Below, piece after piece: positions 18,428 to 28,503 of a DNA stretch of 64,000 bases (its first letter is position 1; each line of letters begins with the position of its first letter). The DNA is from Pseudorhodobacter turbinis. Its GTDB lineage: Bacteria > Pseudomonadota > Alphaproteobacteria > Rhodobacterales > Rhodobacteraceae. The position numbers and the translations under genes are program-made. The stretch is from NCBI RefSeq assembly GCF_005234135.1, contig NZ_CP039964.1:1178001-1242000 (forward strand), written 5' to 3'. Under the pieces are notes generated by a model, which was not told where the DNA came from, did no database searches, and was given only the letters and a program-made list of their open reading frames with translations.

Positions 18428-19255
18428 ATGACAAAGCTATATGAGGTGGCCCTCGGCGTTTGGCACCGGGTGACAGAGGCGCAGATCGGGCTGATCGCGG
18501 CCGGTATTGGCTTTTTCGGCTTTTTGGCGATTTTTCCGGCTCTGGCCGCCGTGATCACTATATGGGGCTTTGCCGCGAACCCCGTTGTTGTCCAAACACA
18601 GCTCGCACTGGCCGAAGGCTACCTGCCGCCCGAGGCCTATGATTTGCTAAGCGGGCAGGTGGGGCGCATTCTGGCAACCAATTCCCGCAGCCTTGGTATC
18701 ACAACATTGCTTTCGACCGTGTTTGCGCTTTGGTCGGCCCGCGCGGGCGTCAGCGCGCTGATCACCGGCCTCAACACGATCTACCGTCTGCCCGGCCGCA
18801 GCGGGCTTCGCCATGTCTTGCGCGCCTTCGTGCTGACGTTGGTGCTGGTCGGGCTAGTGCTGGCCGGGATGACCTTGGCCGTTGTCGTGCCTGTGGTGCT
18901 GGGCTTCTTTGATCTGGGCAAGGCCACCGAAATCGCGCTGAGCACCGCGAACTTTCTGGTGGGAATGCTGTTTGTTATGGTCAGCATTGCCTTGGCCTAT
19001 CGCCTTGGCCCGAACCGCGCTCAGGGCACAACACGTCCGCCTTTCTTCACGGTGGGGCTGTTTCTGGCGATCGGCCTTTGGGTTACGGTGTCGCGCGGGC
19101 TGGTATTTTACCTGACGGATTTTGCGAATTACAATCAGGTCTACGGCTCCATCGGGGCAGTGGTGGCGCTTTTGATGTGGTTCTACCTATCGGCTTTTGC
19201 CGTGCTTTTGGGCGCGGCCATCAATGCAGAGCTTGAGGCCCGAAAAGCTCAGTAA
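18428..19255 (+). CDS. YihY/BrkB family inner-membrane protein
   Basis: A 275-residue polytopic membrane protein with about six helices. It has the family pattern AAGIGFFGFLAIFPALAAVI near the N-terminus and the later GSIGAVVALLMWFYLSAFAV segment. The family is often called ribonuclease BN-like for historical reasons, but that enzyme is a different protein; the true role is unknown and probably in envelope transport. The gene converges with tamB, overlapping it by 7 bp. Confidence 0.9.
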   Translation: MTKLYEVALGVWHRVTEAQIGLIAAGIGFFGFLAIFPALAAVITIWGFAANPVVVQTQLALAEGYLPPEAYDLLSGQVGRILATNSRSLGITTLLSTVFALWSARAGVSALITGLNTIYRLPGRSGLRHVLRAFVLTLVLVGLVLAGMTLAVVVPVVLGFFDLGKATEIALSTANFLVGMLFVMVSIALAYRLGPNRAQGTTRPPFFTVGLFLAIGLWVTVSRGLVFYLTDFANYNQVYGSIGAVVALLMWFYLSAFAVLLGAAINAELEARKAQ

Positions 19256-22200
19256 TCCTTCTCAAAGAACACGCCCAAGCCCGCTTGCCCATCCGCGCCG
19301 ACAGATCCGCGCACCGTGACGCCCTTTTTAAGGTCGAGGTTCAAGTTAACCTGACTGCGGCCTTTTTGGTCCACCTCCACCTCGGTATAAACCCGCTTGG
19401 AAATATATTTACCGGCCTTGACCGAGACTTCGCCATCTGCATCGGTGCTGACATCAAAGTCATCAAGCCCAAACCCTTTACGCAGCTTGCTTATAATGCC
19501 CTCCCCGCCCTTGCCCGCCAATGTGGCCACGGCATTGGCAAGCTGGGCGGCCTGAAGCGCCGAGATGTTCTGGATATCCCGCCCGAACAGCAAACGCGCC
19601 AGAACCTCTTCTTGCGGCAAGTCAGGGACCGAGCGGAACGTGATTTCCGGATCATCCGCGCGCCCCTCGATCACGACAGAGGTAACCACCCCGTCGCTTT
19701 CGTTATTGGCCACGATGTTAAGCGTCGGGATCAGATCGCCCTGCAACAAAAGCTGTGCCTGATCCAGCACAAGCCGTTTGCCCAAAATATCCAGCCGCCC
19801 GCGGATCAAGTCAAAACTGCCGCTGGGGATCACGTTATTCGTATCCCCCCGGATCACAACACGCCCGCCCAGTTCGGCATCAATCCCGCGACCGCGCACA
19901 TACATGCGTGACGGCGCCGAGATCGTCAAATTTAGGCCAAAAGGACGCCGTGCGGCACTTTCCTGACTGCTACCAAGGTCAATCAACCCGGCCTTGAATC
20001 GCGTGGCCCTCACGTCCGTAGGCTCATTGCGATGCTTCAAATCCGGCAAAGAGCCGATCGCCGTAAAGCCCGAGGTCGGCACGCGAAACTCCGCCTCGCG
20101 GATGCGCACCTCCCCGCCGATCACCGCGCCACCTGTCAACGGACCCTGCACGGTCACATTGCCACTTAGCATAATGTTGTAGAGGTCCGGGTCCTTCAAC
20201 ACCACGTCGCGCAGCGTTGTTTGCAGGTCGGCAGTATTCGGCGCAGCAAGGTCCACGCTGCCATTGACCGTCAGGCTGCCGCCCGTGCTGGGGCTGGCCG
20301 TAACCGAAATCCGCGCGGCATTGGCGCCAAGATTGGCGGTCGCCGCGATATCGTTCAAGCCGAACGGCAGCTTTGGCGCAGAGAACCGCCCCCCTGACAG
20401 CCGCGCCTGTCCTGAAATCGACGACAGAGCAAAGGGGCCGTTCAAGCGCAAATCAACCTCGGTCCGCCCGGAAATAGAGCGCCCGCCCAAAAACGCATTC
20501 GCAAGCCCCGCCTGTGAAGACCCCTTGATCGAAAGATCCGCACTGCCAAACCCTTCCGCGATGCGGCCTGAAATGCGCCCGTCAATCCCGCCGGGGCCGG
20601 TGCCTTTCAGGTCAAGCTGAACGCCATTGCCATCCTCGCTTGCACTGCCCGCAATCGTCACCGCGCCCGGAAACTCCGGCACCAACAGTGCAAGATTGGC
20701 CAGTCGTGCCTCCATCTGCACCTGCCGGACATCATCGGTCATGCTGCCATTTGCCTTGACCGAAAGCTGCGGGTTGGACAGGTTGGCGTTGTCAATCTGG
20801 ACTTTGCGATCCCGAAAACTGGCACTCACATTCAGGGTGCTTTGACCTTGCAGCAAACCGTCCGCCTGAGTGTTGCCAATCGCGAGGTTGTCACCCCGCC
20901 CCGCCAGCACCACATGCCCCGCGTCCAGCGTGCCCGTCGCCGTTACATCAGCGCGCAACGACCCACGATACCCCGGGCCAAGTGGCGCCAGATCGGGCAA
21001 GGAGAGCTTGGCCGAAACATCGCTATCCTCGGGGTCATAAAAACCCGTGGCATCGACATTGATCTGTGGGTTGGTGATCTGGGCTTTCTCAATTTCCAGC
21101 CGCTTGCCTTGCAGGCCAATCGCCACCGACAAACGGCTTTCGCCGCTGGTCAGCGCATCGGCTTGGGCCTGCCCGATTTTCAAGTCAGTCCCCGTCCCGT
21201 CAAGCGTGACGCGCCCTTGGTCCAGCGTGCCACTAAAGCCCGCATCGGCGATCAGGCTGCCGCCATATTTTGCCCCCAACACTGACAGATCGGAAAACCG
21301 CAGCTTGCCGGTTATGTCGCTGCCATCCGACGCCAGTTTGCCCGAAGCCGTCAGGCCAAGCGTCCCTGCCGTCACATCCAGTTTGCGCAGAAACGTGCCT
21401 TTTGTGGACCGGCCCGCTGCAAAATCAATGGTGGACTTGCCCGCAAGCAGATTGTCCACCTCGGCGATGCCAACAGAAATATCGGTGCCGGTCACGCTGC
21501 CCTCGGCATCAAACTGGCCGCCCAAGGGAATGATCTGACCACTGACACGCAGCGCGCCTGCGCCGCCCAAAGGCCGCCCCGCCAAAGCAGAAAGCCGCGA
21601 CAGATCGTTATAGCGGGCCTCAACTTTACCACTGGTCCGAAAGCCCGCTGCAAGATCGTTAAAACGTGCAGAGGCGACAATGTCATAGCCGTCCTCGGCC
21701 AGTTCCAGCCGCCCAATACGCAGGCCAAGGCCACCCTGCTGCCAATCAAACGTAACCTGCCCGCGCAAATCGCGGCCAAGGGCCGCGGCCAGCGCAGGGT
21801 CGGTCAAGTCGACATTCTCCGCGCCGAACTTCAAAGTCCCGTCGACAATAGCGCCGCCGCTTGCCGCGCGGTCAATGCGGCCAGCCCCCGTGATTGTGGC
21901 GTTTTTCACCGCAACATCGGCACGAGACAGCCCCTGAAGCGTGACCTCTGCCGCCCAGCCATCACCGCGCGCGACATCAAAGGCCACGGCCAGTTCCGCC
22001 GAAGCAACCCGCGTTTGCGCATCGCCCCCAAAGAGCAAAAGCACAGGCTCTGCCCCCGGCAGGCCCAGCTGGCCGGTCAAGGAAAACCGTTCAGGCAAGC
22101 CGTCAGCGGCGATGGTGGCGGCACCCTCCAGGCTGATCGCCCGCGCCTTGAGCGACAGTTGTGACAGGTCAACCTGCCCCGAGGTTTGACGCAACGCCTC

Positions 22201-23079
22201 GGCCTTCAGGCTGATTTCGGGGCCAAAGAAGTCGGCGTATTGCGGCAGGAACAGCGGGGCAACATCGCCCGCGAAATCCACGCCAAGACGCTGCGCACCG
22301 TCTTCTTGGCCCTTCAGCGTAACCTTGCCCAGAAGGCGCTCCTTGCCATCCGTGCGTAAATCCAAATCGGCGGCAAAATCATCCAAAGGACCGCTGCCTG
22401 CAATTATCAGCCCGACCGAAGGCGTGCCCGGCAGGCCAAGTAAGCTTGAGGCGATGCCCCCCGCCGCCTCGACAACTTCAAGATCAAGCGCAAGGCTCCG
22501 GCTGTCATTTGCATAGCTTGCCTTTAGGGCCACACGCCCATCCGGTCCGTCATCGGTCCGTAAAAGCTGCAGATCGGCGCTGCCCTCACCCCCGTCAAGG
22601 CTAAGTGCTGCCAAAAGCGAGCCTTCGAGCGCCTGCCCCATCAGGGATTCGCCCAATGCAATCCGCTTTGCCTCCAGCTTTTTGACATTGATGGAAACGG
22701 GCAGATCTGGCAGGGAAAATCCTGTCGCCTCGGGCGTGGGGGCCGCATCGGCGGCAGGCAAAGGCTTGCGGGCCAGAATGATTTCATCCGCGACAAGTTC
22801 GGTCACGCTGACCACACCGCGCAACAGCGAGGCGCGGCTCCAATCCAGCACCACATTGTTCAGCGTCAGCCAGATGCCATCATCATCGGCAATCGTCAGC
22901 TGCTCGATCTGCGCCTGAGAGGAAAGCGCACCGGTAAAGCCGGTCACGACAACCTTGCGACCCGCGCCGGACAGGTTCTCTTCCAGAAACTCGGTCAGGA
23001 AGCCACGATCATCCTCTTGCGCCATCGCGGCGATGGGCAAAACACATAGGCAAAGCAAAACGATAAAAAAATTACGCAT
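19249..23079 (-). CDS. tamB: Translocation and assembly module protein TamB
   Basis: A 1276-residue periplasm-spanning protein with an N-terminal signal anchor (about residues 1-20), a long repetitive beta-rich middle (repeated runs such as SVTGTDISVGIAEVDNLLAG) and the conserved DUF490 C-terminus. That C-terminus includes EGRADDPEITFRSVPDLPQE followed by EVLARLLFGRDIQ. TamB forms a hydrophobic groove for lipid or unfolded outer-membrane protein transfer and works with TamA. Its start shares one base with the tamA stop (TGATG), so the two are coupled. Length is usual for the family. Confidence 0.94.
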   Translation of the reverse strand: MRNFFIVLLCLCVLPIAAMAQEDDRGFLTEFLEENLSGAGRKVVVTGFTGALSSQAQIEQLTIADDDGIWLTLNNVVLDWSRASLLRGVVSVTELVADEIILARKPLPAADAAPTPEATGFSLPDLPVSINVKKLEAKRIALGESLMGQALEGSLLAALSLDGGEGSADLQLLRTDDGPDGRVALKASYANDSRSLALDLEVVEAAGGIASSLLGLPGTPSVGLIIAGSGPLDDFAADLDLRTDGKERLLGKVTLKGQEDGAQRLGVDFAGDVAPLFLPQYADFFGPEISLKAEALRQTSGQVDLSQLSLKARAISLEGAATIAADGLPERFSLTGQLGLPGAEPVLLLFGGDAQTRVASAELAVAFDVARGDGWAAEVTLQGLSRADVAVKNATITGAGRIDRAASGGAIVDGTLKFGAENVDLTDPALAAALGRDLRGQVTFDWQQGGLGLRIGRLELAEDGYDIVASARFNDLAAGFRTSGKVEARYNDLSRLSALAGRPLGGAGALRVSGQIIPLGGQFDAEGSVTGTDISVGIAEVDNLLAGKSTIDFAAGRSTKGTFLRKLDVTAGTLGLTASGKLASDGSDITGKLRFSDLSVLGAKYGGSLIADAGFSGTLDQGRVTLDGTGTDLKIGQAQADALTSGESRLSVAIGLQGKRLEIEKAQITNPQINVDATGFYDPEDSDVSAKLSLPDLAPLGPGYRGSLRADVTATGTLDAGHVVLAGRGDNLAIGNTQADGLLQGQSTLNVSASFRDRKVQIDNANLSNPQLSVKANGSMTDDVRQVQMEARLANLALLVPEFPGAVTIAGSASEDGNGVQLDLKGTGPGGIDGRISGRIAEGFGSADLSIKGSSQAGLANAFLGGRSISGRTEVDLRLNGPFALSSISGQARLSGGRFSAPKLPFGLNDIAATANLGANAARISVTASPSTGGSLTVNGSVDLAAPNTADLQTTLRDVVLKDPDLYNIMLSGNVTVQGPLTGGAVIGGEVRIREAEFRVPTSGFTAIGSLPDLKHRNEPTDVRATRFKAGLIDLGSSQESAARRPFGLNLTISAPSRMYVRGRGIDAELGGRVVIRGDTNNVIPSGSFDLIRGRLDILGKRLVLDQAQLLLQGDLIPTLNIVANNESDGVVTSVVIEGRADDPEITFRSVPDLPQEEVLARLLFGRDIQNISALQAAQLANAVATLAGKGGEGIISKLRKGFGLDDFDVSTDADGEVSVKAGKYISKRVYTEVEVDQKGRSQVNLNLDLKKGVTVRGSVGADGQAGLGVFFEKDY

Positions 23080-24884
23080 CAGAAAGATTGCCCTATGCCA
23101 ATGTAAACCTGCGGTTTTTTATCCTCACCCGAAACCGGCACACCGATATCAAGCCGGATCGGGCCAAACCCCGTCGCATAGCGAAGCCCCAGCCCCGCGC
23201 CTGCATGGTCCAGCGTGTCCCCACCAAACAACCCGTCCGAGGAGATCTGGCCGTAATCGGCAAAACCGACGACCCCGATGCTGTTCGTGACCTTGGTGCG
23301 CACCTCCAGCGAGGCACCGATAAACCCGGTCCCCCCTGAATCGCGCCCCGTTGTCGATGACGTGAAGCCAAGCGACTGATACGCCTGCCCGCGCACCGTG
23401 CCGCCCCCGCCCGAATAAAACAGATAGTCCGGCGGCAAGTTGTCGATAGAGGCACCCAAAGTGCCCTTGGCCTGCAAACGGCCCGCGATTGTCACCCGGT
23501 CATCTTTGCCGAAACCTTTGTAGGCGCGGCCATCGAAGCTTAATAACAAGCCGGAATCGGTCGTATCAAACCCAAGGAACGGGGCTATTTCTGCGTCGAT
23601 ATAAAACCCTTCGGTGGCATCAGTTTTAGAATTCCGCTTGTCCCAATTGATGCCGACGGGCAAGGCGAGGCTACTGAAATTGATCTCTTCACTCGGGTAT
23701 TTCACCCAAAAGCGCGAATATTCCACTGCAACCCGTGCCGTCATCTCACGAGAGACATAATGCGTGAACCCCAGGCCAGCTTCCGCGAAATCCTGAACGT
23801 AATCCTCTTCGTCCTCACGCCCGATACGGAAAAAGGCGGTTGCGGTGGTATCGGCACTCAGCGTCGCAGGGCGGTCAAGCGTAACCCCGAGGCTGTAATC
23901 CATCCCGCTGTCTTGCGCGCCGATTTGCGCAACTTCGGCATCCACTTTTAACCGCTCACCGCCACCGAGCAGGTTGCGATGCAGCCAATAGCCGCTGACC
24001 CGCGCACCCTCGCTGCTGGCCGCCTCGACCCCGAACCCAAAGCGCCTTGGCTTTTCTTCGACGAGTTTCGCGGTGATGCCAAGCTGATCCGGCGCGGTAA
24101 TCGCCTCATCCTCCACCAAGGCGACAGAGCGGAAAATGCCGGTGCGGCGCAGGCGTTCTGCGGCATCTTCCAGCTCCTCCGGGTCGTATTGCGCGCCTTC
24201 AGGCAGGCCCGCGATCTTGATGATCCGGCGTAATTCCATCCGGTCCTGCCCGGTCACACGCAACGGCCCAAAGCGCAGCCGCGGCCCCGCATTCAGCGCA
24301 AGATCAGCAGACATCGTTGCCTTGTCGTGATCCGCCAACAAATCCTGACCGGCCACCGCAGCCTTAGCATGGCCCGCGGCGCGCCAACCGTCCACCGCCG
24401 CCCCTGCGGCGGCTGAAATCACTTCACTTTTCGCAGTCTCTCCCACGGCATAGCCGTCGGGTAGTTCCGTCCCCTCGGCCAGTGGCGCCACCCTCGCTTT
24501 GGAAAACTTGAATGCCGGTCCGGGATCAACGCGCAATGTGATCTTGCGAATATTGGAGGGCGTATCGAGTAGCGGTATCGAGGCCACCTCACGCCCGTCA
24601 ATACCGATCGCAATCACGCCCGAATAGTGGCCCATCGCGTAAAGCGCGCCCAAAAGGCGGCCATAATCGGCCCGTGCTGTTGCAAAGAGGTCCTGATCGT
24701 TATCTGTACCCTCGGCCTGCGCAGCCAATAGCAACGAAGCCCCCCGCAAAGCACTCTCTACATCCTCATCCCCGCCCGCGACCTCGAACGTAATCGGCTC
24801 CAATGCCAGTGCCGGACATGTCGCACCGCCCAGCCCAAACCAAAACGCCGTCCAGAGCACCCGCTGAGTTTTAGTACGCCGCAT
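23079..24884 (-). CDS. tamA: Autotransporter assembly complex outer-membrane protein TamA
   Basis: A 601-residue Omp85-family protein: a signal peptide (about 1-27, ending PALALE), POTRA domains to about residue 290, and a C-terminal 16-strand barrel ending IDIGVPVSGEDKKPQVYIGI with a terminal F as the outer-membrane sorting signal. The barrel contains the Omp85 lid-lock-type segment (YFSGGGGTVRG-like, here LFYSGGGGTVRGQAYQSLGF). TamA with TamB helps insert outer-membrane proteins or move phospholipids. The start is ATG 24884. Confidence 0.93.
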   Translation of the reverse strand: MRRTKTQRVLWTAFWFGLGGATCPALALEPITFEVAGGDEDVESALRGASLLLAAQAEGTDNDQDLFATARADYGRLLGALYAMGHYSGVIAIGIDGREVASIPLLDTPSNIRKITLRVDPGPAFKFSKARVAPLAEGTELPDGYAVGETAKSEVISAAAGAAVDGWRAAGHAKAAVAGQDLLADHDKATMSADLALNAGPRLRFGPLRVTGQDRMELRRIIKIAGLPEGAQYDPEELEDAAERLRRTGIFRSVALVEDEAITAPDQLGITAKLVEEKPRRFGFGVEAASSEGARVSGYWLHRNLLGGGERLKVDAEVAQIGAQDSGMDYSLGVTLDRPATLSADTTATAFFRIGREDEEDYVQDFAEAGLGFTHYVSREMTARVAVEYSRFWVKYPSEEINFSSLALPVGINWDKRNSKTDATEGFYIDAEIAPFLGFDTTDSGLLLSFDGRAYKGFGKDDRVTIAGRLQAKGTLGASIDNLPPDYLFYSGGGGTVRGQAYQSLGFTSSTTGRDSGGTGFIGASLEVRTKVTNSIGVVGFADYGQISSDGLFGGDTLDHAGAGLGLRYATGFGPIRLDIGVPVSGEDKKPQVYIGIGQSF

Positions 24885-25332
24885 ACATGACCCGCCCAGA
24901 TAACCACACAATTTATATATTGCATTTTATCTCTGCGCATACAACAAACCGAAACCGTTTCCAGATCACGACTGCAAGTGCCGCAGCCAAGGCGAACACA
25001 GTCGGCTTGGCGACACCTTGGGTCTGTTAGCTTAATGGAAAGAGCCCCCCAAACTACAGGCCATTTCACGCAAGCCTACTGTTTGATGCGCGACATAAAC
25101 GATATCTGTCTGGACGCGGTGTACCACACCCCGGAAATAGTGCCGAGGTCTGGCGGCCCGTTTGATGCCATGTCAACAAACCGTCAAGCCCGCACTATAA
25201 GCTACGAATTCAAGACCGCGATACCGGACGCGCCCCGCGAGATATCCAACATGCGTTGCGGTTTCTCTATCGGTCCGCATGTCTTTTTCATACCGGATCA
25301 GCCACACCCTCATGCCCCATCAATTCTGCCAG
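24885..25332. other. Intergenic region between tamA and flgD
   Basis: About 450 bases, with tamA reading away to the left and flgD ending at the right edge, hence room for a leftward tamA promoter and a flgD terminator. A short D-arm-like stretch near 25022-25045 is not accompanied by anticodon or T arms. An open rightward frame (24978-25358) shows no conserved sequence. I see no other feature. Confidence 0.35.
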
Positions 25333-25992
25333 CTAGGCTGCTTGCCGCAATGCTGTGACTTGCTCGGCACTGATCGAAACACCGCCTGCCAGAATCAATT
25401 GCGGACCAGTGGCAGCCATTTGCACTTCTTGAATGCTTGCGTAGCTCTCGACTGCGGAGGTTTCGATCTCGACCCCGTCCCGGTAGCTTTCCAAGCTCAG
25501 TGTATAAACCCCACTGGGCAGATCTGCCCCAGAGATGTCTTTTCCCGTCCACTCATATGTTCCGCCAGAGACGGGGACATCCTCTCGTGCAAGCGTATTC
25601 CCGCTAATATCCTTTACAACCAAGACAGCACGATCCGCCGTCACATTCGGATCGGGCGCGATCGTAACGGGGGTTCCATTCATGTAAACGGGGCCAGCGC
25701 TGCGCGCCTCTTGGCCAACCCAAGGTGCAAGTTGCGTCATGCCCTGCACACCCATCAACCCAGAGAGGGTATCCAGTTTCTGGTTTGTCAGGCTTTGCTG
25801 TTCAACGCTGGAGAAAGTGGCAAGCTGTACCGCGAAATCAGACGATTCGACCGGATTCATCGGGTCCTGATTTTGTATTTGGGCGGTCAGCATCTTCAGA
25901 AACGTATCAAAATCAGAAGAGATTTTGCTCGTATCCGCCGAATCTGCCGTTTTTGTTGTCGTTGTTGAGTAATTTGTTGCAGTAACGTCCAT
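25333..25992 (-). CDS. flgD: Flagellar hook assembly protein FlgD
   Basis: A 219-residue hook-cap protein. The N-terminus holds the FlgD signature: FDTFLKMLTAQIQNQDPMNP followed by VESSDFAVQLATFSSVEQQ. The C-terminal half is the FlgD Ig/Tudor region (GNTLAREDVPVSGGTYEWTG). FlgD caps the growing hook so FlgE can polymerise, then is discarded. It is downstream of fliK on the same strand; hook protein flgE is not in this window. Confidence 0.94.
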   Translation of the reverse strand: MDVTATNYSTTTTKTADSADTSKISSDFDTFLKMLTAQIQNQDPMNPVESSDFAVQLATFSSVEQQSLTNQKLDTLSGLMGVQGMTQLAPWVGQEARSAGPVYMNGTPVTIAPDPNVTADRAVLVVKDISGNTLAREDVPVSGGTYEWTGKDISGADLPSGVYTLSLESYRDGVEIETSAVESYASIQEVQMAATGPQLILAGGVSISAEQVTALRQAA

Positions 25993-26015
25993 GATCTTCC
26001 TTTCAAGGAGCGCCG

Positions 26016-27539
26016 TCAGACCCGAAGGTCCAATCCCGCGCTGCTTTGCATGCTATTGGTAGGTTGATTCAAAGTTGCCTCGTCGGGCGCAATATCCATT
26101 GTGTTCTCAATTGCGACTGTCGACTTTTTGACTTGTCTGCCCTCCGCATCGCCAGCCCAGCCCTCAAAGCTGAAAGATGTGCTGGCAAAGCCGGATTGGC
26201 GCAGTTCGGCCGAAAGCGCCTCAATATTGCGGCGAATAAGCTCCATCGCTTCCGGACGTTCCGCCTGGATAACCACCCTCATGTTGTCGCCGTCGGGTGT
26301 GAGGTGGATTCGGATCTTGCCCAGCTCTTCAGGCGCAAGAATAAGCTCCATCGCGGCAGGTTTGCCCGGTTGCGCATGCGCCACGATCTGGGCAGGAATT
26401 TCCTGAACCGGAACTGGTGTTTGCGACACTACAGGCGGCGCAGACAAATTGTTATTGGATGGCGATACGCTTGCAGCCAAAGGGGCAGCTTCGGAAGTGA
26501 AGCCAGCCTCAGCCACCGGAACTGCAGTCGAATAGGAGATGCTAACAGTCTTCAAATTGGCGTCCCGCTTTTGGGAAGATTGAAGCGGTGTGACAGGCTG
26601 AATGATCTTACCCTCAACCGGGACATTGGCCGACATATACATGGCCGGGCCATCAACTTTTCGAAACGCCGTCACATCAATACGCCCGGACGAATCACCA
26701 CTACCTTCCGGATCGGCAGCCGCGCTGGACCAAGACACGACCTGAAGCGGGCCCGGTTGTGGCGCTACTTTCCCGACAACCGGGTCTGGCGTGGCGGTTA
26801 AAGGCGTAGCTTTCACAGATGTCATTACAGGCACAGTGTCCGGCCCGCGCGACTGCACCTCACGCGGAGCGGCCTCAGGGCGTATAACAGCATCTTTTGT
26901 GACACCTGCCGGAAGTCCATCCTCGGCCCTGATCTGAACGGGTGCCGAAGAATCAGCCCCCTGCACACTGCTTTCACTCGCTTTGACCTCAGCCGTGGCT
27001 TTGGTATCGGCTTCTACCGCCGCAACAGGATCCGTCTTTCCAAGTTCCAATGCCTGGCCCTCTCGAAGAGGTGGCCGAACGCTATCTGGTTCTTGGGGCA
27101 GAATCGCCTGTGACGGAACCGTATCTTGCTTGCCGGGAACGCTTTCCGGATCGCGAACCGAAGTATCCGCCTCAGACAAAGGAGCGTCTTGCACAGGCAC
27201 CCGAAGCGTGGTCGCCAATTCTGGATCCTGTGTTTCGGCCAAAACCGGCACAAGAGGCATGGGCACAACCTCGCCCTCAACAGCCTCATCCTCCACAGAG
27301 ACAGGCAAGTCCACCACTTCCGGTGCGTCTTCCCCCTTCACAATGGCGGGCTGCCCAGTTGAAGATGCCCCCCCCGCCTGCGGAATGATCTGCGAAACCG
27401 TCAAGGGAACATGCGTGGCCTTCGCTATCTGCATAAAGGCAGAGAAATCCTGCTCGGCTGATACCTGCACGCCCGCCTGATTGGCAGGAGCCACCTGCGA
27501 CTTGCTTACCGTCGCGCCGCTGAAATTGATATTGTCCAA
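26016..27539 (-). CDS. fliK: Flagellar hook-length control protein FliK
   Basis: A 507-residue secreted ruler protein: a long low-complexity middle rich in proline, alanine, glutamate and serine, then the C-terminal Flg_hook domain (about 390-460; MELILAPEELGKIRIHLTPD followed by VVIQAERPEAMELIRRNIEA). FliK measures the hook and switches export to filament substrates. The start is a TTG at 27539 with GGGAG five bases upstream. It forms a leftward pair with flgD. Confidence 0.9.
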   Translation of the reverse strand: MDNINFSGATVSKSQVAPANQAGVQVSAEQDFSAFMQIAKATHVPLTVSQIIPQAGGASSTGQPAIVKGEDAPEVVDLPVSVEDEAVEGEVVPMPLVPVLAETQDPELATTLRVPVQDAPLSEADTSVRDPESVPGKQDTVPSQAILPQEPDSVRPPLREGQALELGKTDPVAAVEADTKATAEVKASESSVQGADSSAPVQIRAEDGLPAGVTKDAVIRPEAAPREVQSRGPDTVPVMTSVKATPLTATPDPVVGKVAPQPGPLQVVSWSSAAADPEGSGDSSGRIDVTAFRKVDGPAMYMSANVPVEGKIIQPVTPLQSSQKRDANLKTVSISYSTAVPVAEAGFTSEAAPLAASVSPSNNNLSAPPVVSQTPVPVQEIPAQIVAHAQPGKPAAMELILAPEELGKIRIHLTPDGDNMRVVIQAERPEAMELIRRNIEALSAELRQSGFASTSFSFEGWAGDAEGRQVKKSTVAIENTMDIAPDEATLNQPTNSMQSSAGLDLRV

Positions 27540-27598
27540 TTTTCTCCCGGCTTCTGCCGCTCCCTACTTTCGCGTCATGCCAGTATCTTTGAAACTAG

Positions 27599-27614
27599 TT
27601 ACCGGTTGTTTACC
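27599..27614. promoter_or_regulatory. Candidate CtrA-like gapped box between fliK and the rod-binding gene
   Basis: TTAC, seven bases, then TTACC lies in the 119-bp divergent region between fliK and the FlgJ-like gene. The CtrA consensus is TTAA-N7-TTAA(C), so each half differs at one place. Spacing is exact. It is one of three such boxes in the flagellar region. Confidence 0.3.
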
Positions 27615-27658
27615 GCCAACCAGCACAATCAAGAAAATTAAACAAAAGAGGATTCGAT

Positions 27659-27940
27659 ATGGATGTGTCTCCAGTAGCGCAAAAATTAGTGCAACCACCG
27701 AAACCCAATCCACTGCGTGAAAAAGCAGCGGAACTTGAAGCTGCCTTTCTTGCAGAAATGCTTGGCCATGCGGGACTTGGCGCCGCGAGAGACGGCTTTG
27801 GCGGCGGCATTGGCGAAGAGCAGTTTTCGTCCTTCCTACGGCAGGAACAAGCCACCGCCATGGTGAAAGCCGGGGGTATCGGACTGACGGAAGTTCTGTT
27901 CCGGGCAATGTCCAGCAGCGAATCAGGAGACGCGCAATGA
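27659..27940 (+). CDS. FlgJ-type rod-binding protein
   Basis: A 93-residue protein with the FlgJ N-terminal rod-binding domain only (REKAAELEAAFLAEMLGHAG, then GEEQFSSFLRQEQATAMVKA). The muramidase domain of enterobacterial FlgJ is absent, as is usual in alphaproteobacteria. It caps or scaffolds the flagellar rod. AAGAGGA precedes the ATG. It overlaps the next gene by ATGA, so they are coupled. Confidence 0.85.
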   Translation: MDVSPVAQKLVQPPKPNPLREKAAELEAAFLAEMLGHAGLGAARDGFGGGIGEEQFSSFLRQEQATAMVKAGGIGLTEVLFRAMSSSESGDAQ

Positions 27941-28281
27941 CACATACACAAAGTGCTATCGAACGGCTGGAAACGACGGCCAAAGACACCGCGGCCGCGA
28001 TTCGTGCAGGTGACTTTGTCGCAATGGCAGAGCTGGCCCAGCGTGCAGAATCTGCTTTGGATGACCTTGATCCCCAGACCGATGCCGCACGACTGACCGC
28101 GCTGCGCGATTTGGCGGGGCGCAACGCCTTGGCTTTGCAAGCGGCCGCAAAAGGCATCCGTGCCGCACGCCGCCGCCTGCTAGAGGTGACGACCGTACGC
28201 GCAGGTGTACAGACTTATGACAACACAGGCAAAACCCAGAAAATCGGTGGTCCGGCAGGGACGCTCAAGGCGCGCTTCTAG
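27937..28281 (+). CDS. FlgN-like flagellar protein
   Basis: A 114-residue, mostly helical, alanine-rich protein without signal peptide or membrane helix. Length, helical character and a C-terminus with TYDNTGKTQKIGG followed by a basic-aromatic end resemble FlgN-type export chaperones for hook-filament junction proteins. Its position between the rod-binding gene and flagellin supports a flagellar role. FlgN is poorly conserved, so the specific name is tentative. Confidence 0.6.
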   Translation: MTHTQSAIERLETTAKDTAAAIRAGDFVAMAELAQRAESALDDLDPQTDAARLTALRDLAGRNALALQAAAKGIRAARRRLLEVTTVRAGVQTYDNTGKTQKIGGPAGTLKARF

Positions 28282-28341
28282 CGGAATAATGCGCCGTTTG
28301 AATAAAATGCATCATATTGTATTCGCTCAAGAACTTTCACT

Positions 28342-28357
28342 TTAGGACTCTATTAGC
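28342..28357. promoter_or_regulatory. Candidate CtrA-like gapped box upstream of flagellin
   Basis: TTAG, seven bases, then TTAGC at 28342-28357, about 145 bases before the flagellin start. It has the spacing of CtrA sites with one mismatch in each half. A GCCGATC sequence at about 28364 resembles a sigma-28 -10 element, but I found no matching -35. Confidence 0.25.
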
Positions 28358-28503
28358 TCTTTGCGCCGATCAATGTACCTGCATCCCACAACGGGGTGGC
28401 GCCCCGGACACAAAAACCGGAGGCAATGGCAAAATGCCCTTCTTGCCGTCTGTGGACGGTTATCCGCCGAGCGCAAAGCGCCGGCAAAATAAAGGGACTA
28501 AAC

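Noticed and set aside
25015..25090. tRNA-like D-arm sequence between tamA and flgD
   Set aside because: A TTAGCTTAATGGAAAGAGC stretch looks like a D arm, but the anticodon stem does not pair and there is no T arm.
28364..28371. Sigma-28-like -10 (GCCGATCA) for flagellin
   Set aside because: No TAAA-type -35 lies at the required distance.
28441..28470. DnaA-box-like pair (TGTGGACGG and TTATCCGCC) upstream of flagellin
   Set aside because: Both are imperfect and isolated, far from dnaA; probably chance in the leader.
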